Under the pieces are notes generated by a model. That model ran no database searches. It saw only the letters and a list, made by a program, of their open reading frames with translations, and was not told the DNA's origin. From CAZYYO01 sp964650965 (lineage in GTDB: Bacteria; Bacillota; Clostridia; Lachnospirales; Lachnospiraceae): DNA of 15,870 bases. Location of the stretch: positions 1 through 15,870 of the forward strand of contig CAZYYO010000056.1 of assembly GCA_964650965.1 (NCBI GenBank). Reading direction: 5' to 3'. Shown here piece by piece: positions 15,295 through 15,870 of this stretch. Each line of letters starts with the position of its first letter. The stretch's first letter is position 1. A program made the position numbers and the translations under genes.

Positions 15295-15645
15295 CTATAT
15301 TTTATTCACATATACTACATAATGATTATTATGGAGAATCTTGATAAACTGGCTAAGACGCTCATACAATGGCTCTGCCTTCTCTCCAAAATGTTCTGAC
15401 ACCTTTTCCCCAATCTGATAAATACTTTGCTCACCATCCATGGTGCGCCAGATAAAGCTGCCAAATTCATCCAGCTCTATAAAGCTGTACTTGGGTTTCT
15501 TAAAGAATACCTGTGCCAGCTTATTGATTACGCCCTTATTATGAACCTTTACTTCTACATTTCCCTGTTCGTTCTCTTTCCATTCATATAACACATTTCT
15601 TTTTGGAATATAATCCAGATAATTTTCCGCTGGTTTCTTCGCCAT
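15295..15645 (-). CDS. PqqD family small protein
   Basis: From the ATG at 15645 the product has 116 residues; the ATG at 15651 would add two. AAAGGG lies eight bases before 15645 but only two before 15651, so the shorter form is preferred. The PqqD signature is clear: SFIELDEFGSFIWRTMDGEQS at about 54-74, then IGEKVSEHFGE and a final helix-turn. PqqD domains bind precursor peptides for radical-SAM or other modifying enzymes. No precursor peptide or modifying enzyme is visible within this window. Clostridial stand-alone members like this one have no proven role. The N-terminal 50 residues (DYIPKRN, KGVINKLAQVFFKKP) are extra to the domain. It is co-transcribed with pepD. Confidence 0.88.
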   Translation of the reverse strand: MAKKPAENYLDYIPKRNVLYEWKENEQGNVEVKVHNKGVINKLAQVFFKKPKYSFIELDEFGSFIWRTMDGEQSIYQIGEKVSEHFGEKAEPLYERLSQFIKILHNNHYVVYVNKI

Positions 15646-15690
15646 AATCATTTCCCTTTCGCCGCCAGATAACCTGTCATCTTAGCATAA

Positions 15691-15722
15691 AAATCTGCCG
15701 ATGAAATTTCACCGACAGATTT
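15691..15722 (-). terminator. Intrinsic terminator of the upstream membrane-protein gene
   Basis: Two 16-base arms (15691-15706 and 15707-15722) form a near-perfect hairpin. On the minus RNA all pairs form, two of them as G-U wobbles; on plus those two positions are mismatched. A TTTTT run follows on minus. The TATAAT at 15728-15723 abuts the first arm and could be a -10 element for the PqqD-like gene, but no -35 is seen. Confidence 0.85.
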
Positions 15723-15750
15723 ATTATACTACATTTAATTGCTATTTTGT

Positions 15751-15870
15751 TTATTTTGCTTTGTTTTTCTTATTGATAAATCCTACCAGGATTGCTCCAA
15801 GAACTGCAAAAAAAATCAGTCCGCCAAGATTACCAAGGCTAAACTTCTCAGAGATGTTAATCAAATCTCC
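15751..15870 (-). CDS. C-terminal end of a membrane protein, cut by window edge
   Basis: Thirty-nine codons run in from the right edge to a TAA at 15751-15753. They encode an amphipathic stretch (LINISEKFSLGN), one membrane helix (GGLIFFAVLGAILVGFI) and a basic tail NKKNKAK, which suggests a cytoplasmic C-terminus. A terminator follows 28 bases later, as expected for the end of a transcription unit. The family cannot be determined from so little. Confidence 0.65.
   Translation of the reverse strand, partial: GDLINISEKFSLGNLGGLIFFAVLGAILVGFINKKNKAK

Noticed and set aside
1..15870. Mobile elements, CRISPR arrays, tRNA or rRNA genes
   Set aside because: No transposase or integrase frames, no regularly spaced repeats and no cloverleaf or ribosomal segments were recognised.

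Overview
The window looks like a chromosomal segment of a motile, low-to-mid GC Gram-positive bacterium of the Clostridia, most likely a Lachnospiraceae member. This rests on the dnaX–ybaB–recR cluster, a DUF2508/YaaL protein, a clostridial-type phosphofructokinase, a DUF6240-like flagellar-locus protein and strong AGGAGG-type ribosome sites. The genus cannot be named. Almost everything is on the minus strand; only the small DUF2508 gene is on plus. No mobile element, CRISPR array, tRNA or rRNA was seen, and no gene-free stretch exceeds 300 bases (the largest are about 256 and 203 bases).

Layout, in minus-strand transcription order from the right edge. (1) The 39-residue tail of a membrane protein, closed by a strong hairpin terminator. 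(2) A PqqD-like small protein followed 15 bases later by an M20 aminoacyl-histidine dipeptidase (pepD). (3) pfkA, dnaX, ybaB and recR in one tight unit, with a recognisable sigma-A promoter before pfkA and an intrinsic terminator after recR. (4) A flagellar block: a membrane LysM protein with an MPN-like cytoplasmic domain, a 1047-residue DUF6240-like protein with a FliK-like C-terminal region, flagellin, and a FliS-family chaperone, ended by a terminator. (5) The convergent DUF2508 gene on plus. (6) Divergent from it, a two-gene signalling operon: a six-helix diguanylate cyclase with a C-terminal receiver domain, and a PAS histidine kinase cut by the left edge.

The flagellar block has the most interesting regulation. 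Both the DUF6240-like gene and flagellin are preceded by sigma-D (sigma-28) type promoters. The flagellin leader carries a small hairpin presenting AGGAU in its loop inside an ACAAGGAUUGU core, which matches the CsrA recognition pattern and suggests FliW–CsrA control as known for Bacillus hag. The DUF6240-like gene has a 16-base inverted repeat joining its sigma-D promoter to its ribosome site. The chaperone's ribosome site overlaps the flagellin stop region, which ties chaperone synthesis to flagellin synthesis.

The usual Firmicutes order dnaX–ybaB–recR–yaaL is interrupted here: the yaaL-like gene lies about 7 kb beyond recR, inverted, with the flagellar block in between. The cyclase/kinase pair next to a flagellin locus fits c-di-GMP control of motility, but that link is inferred from position only.
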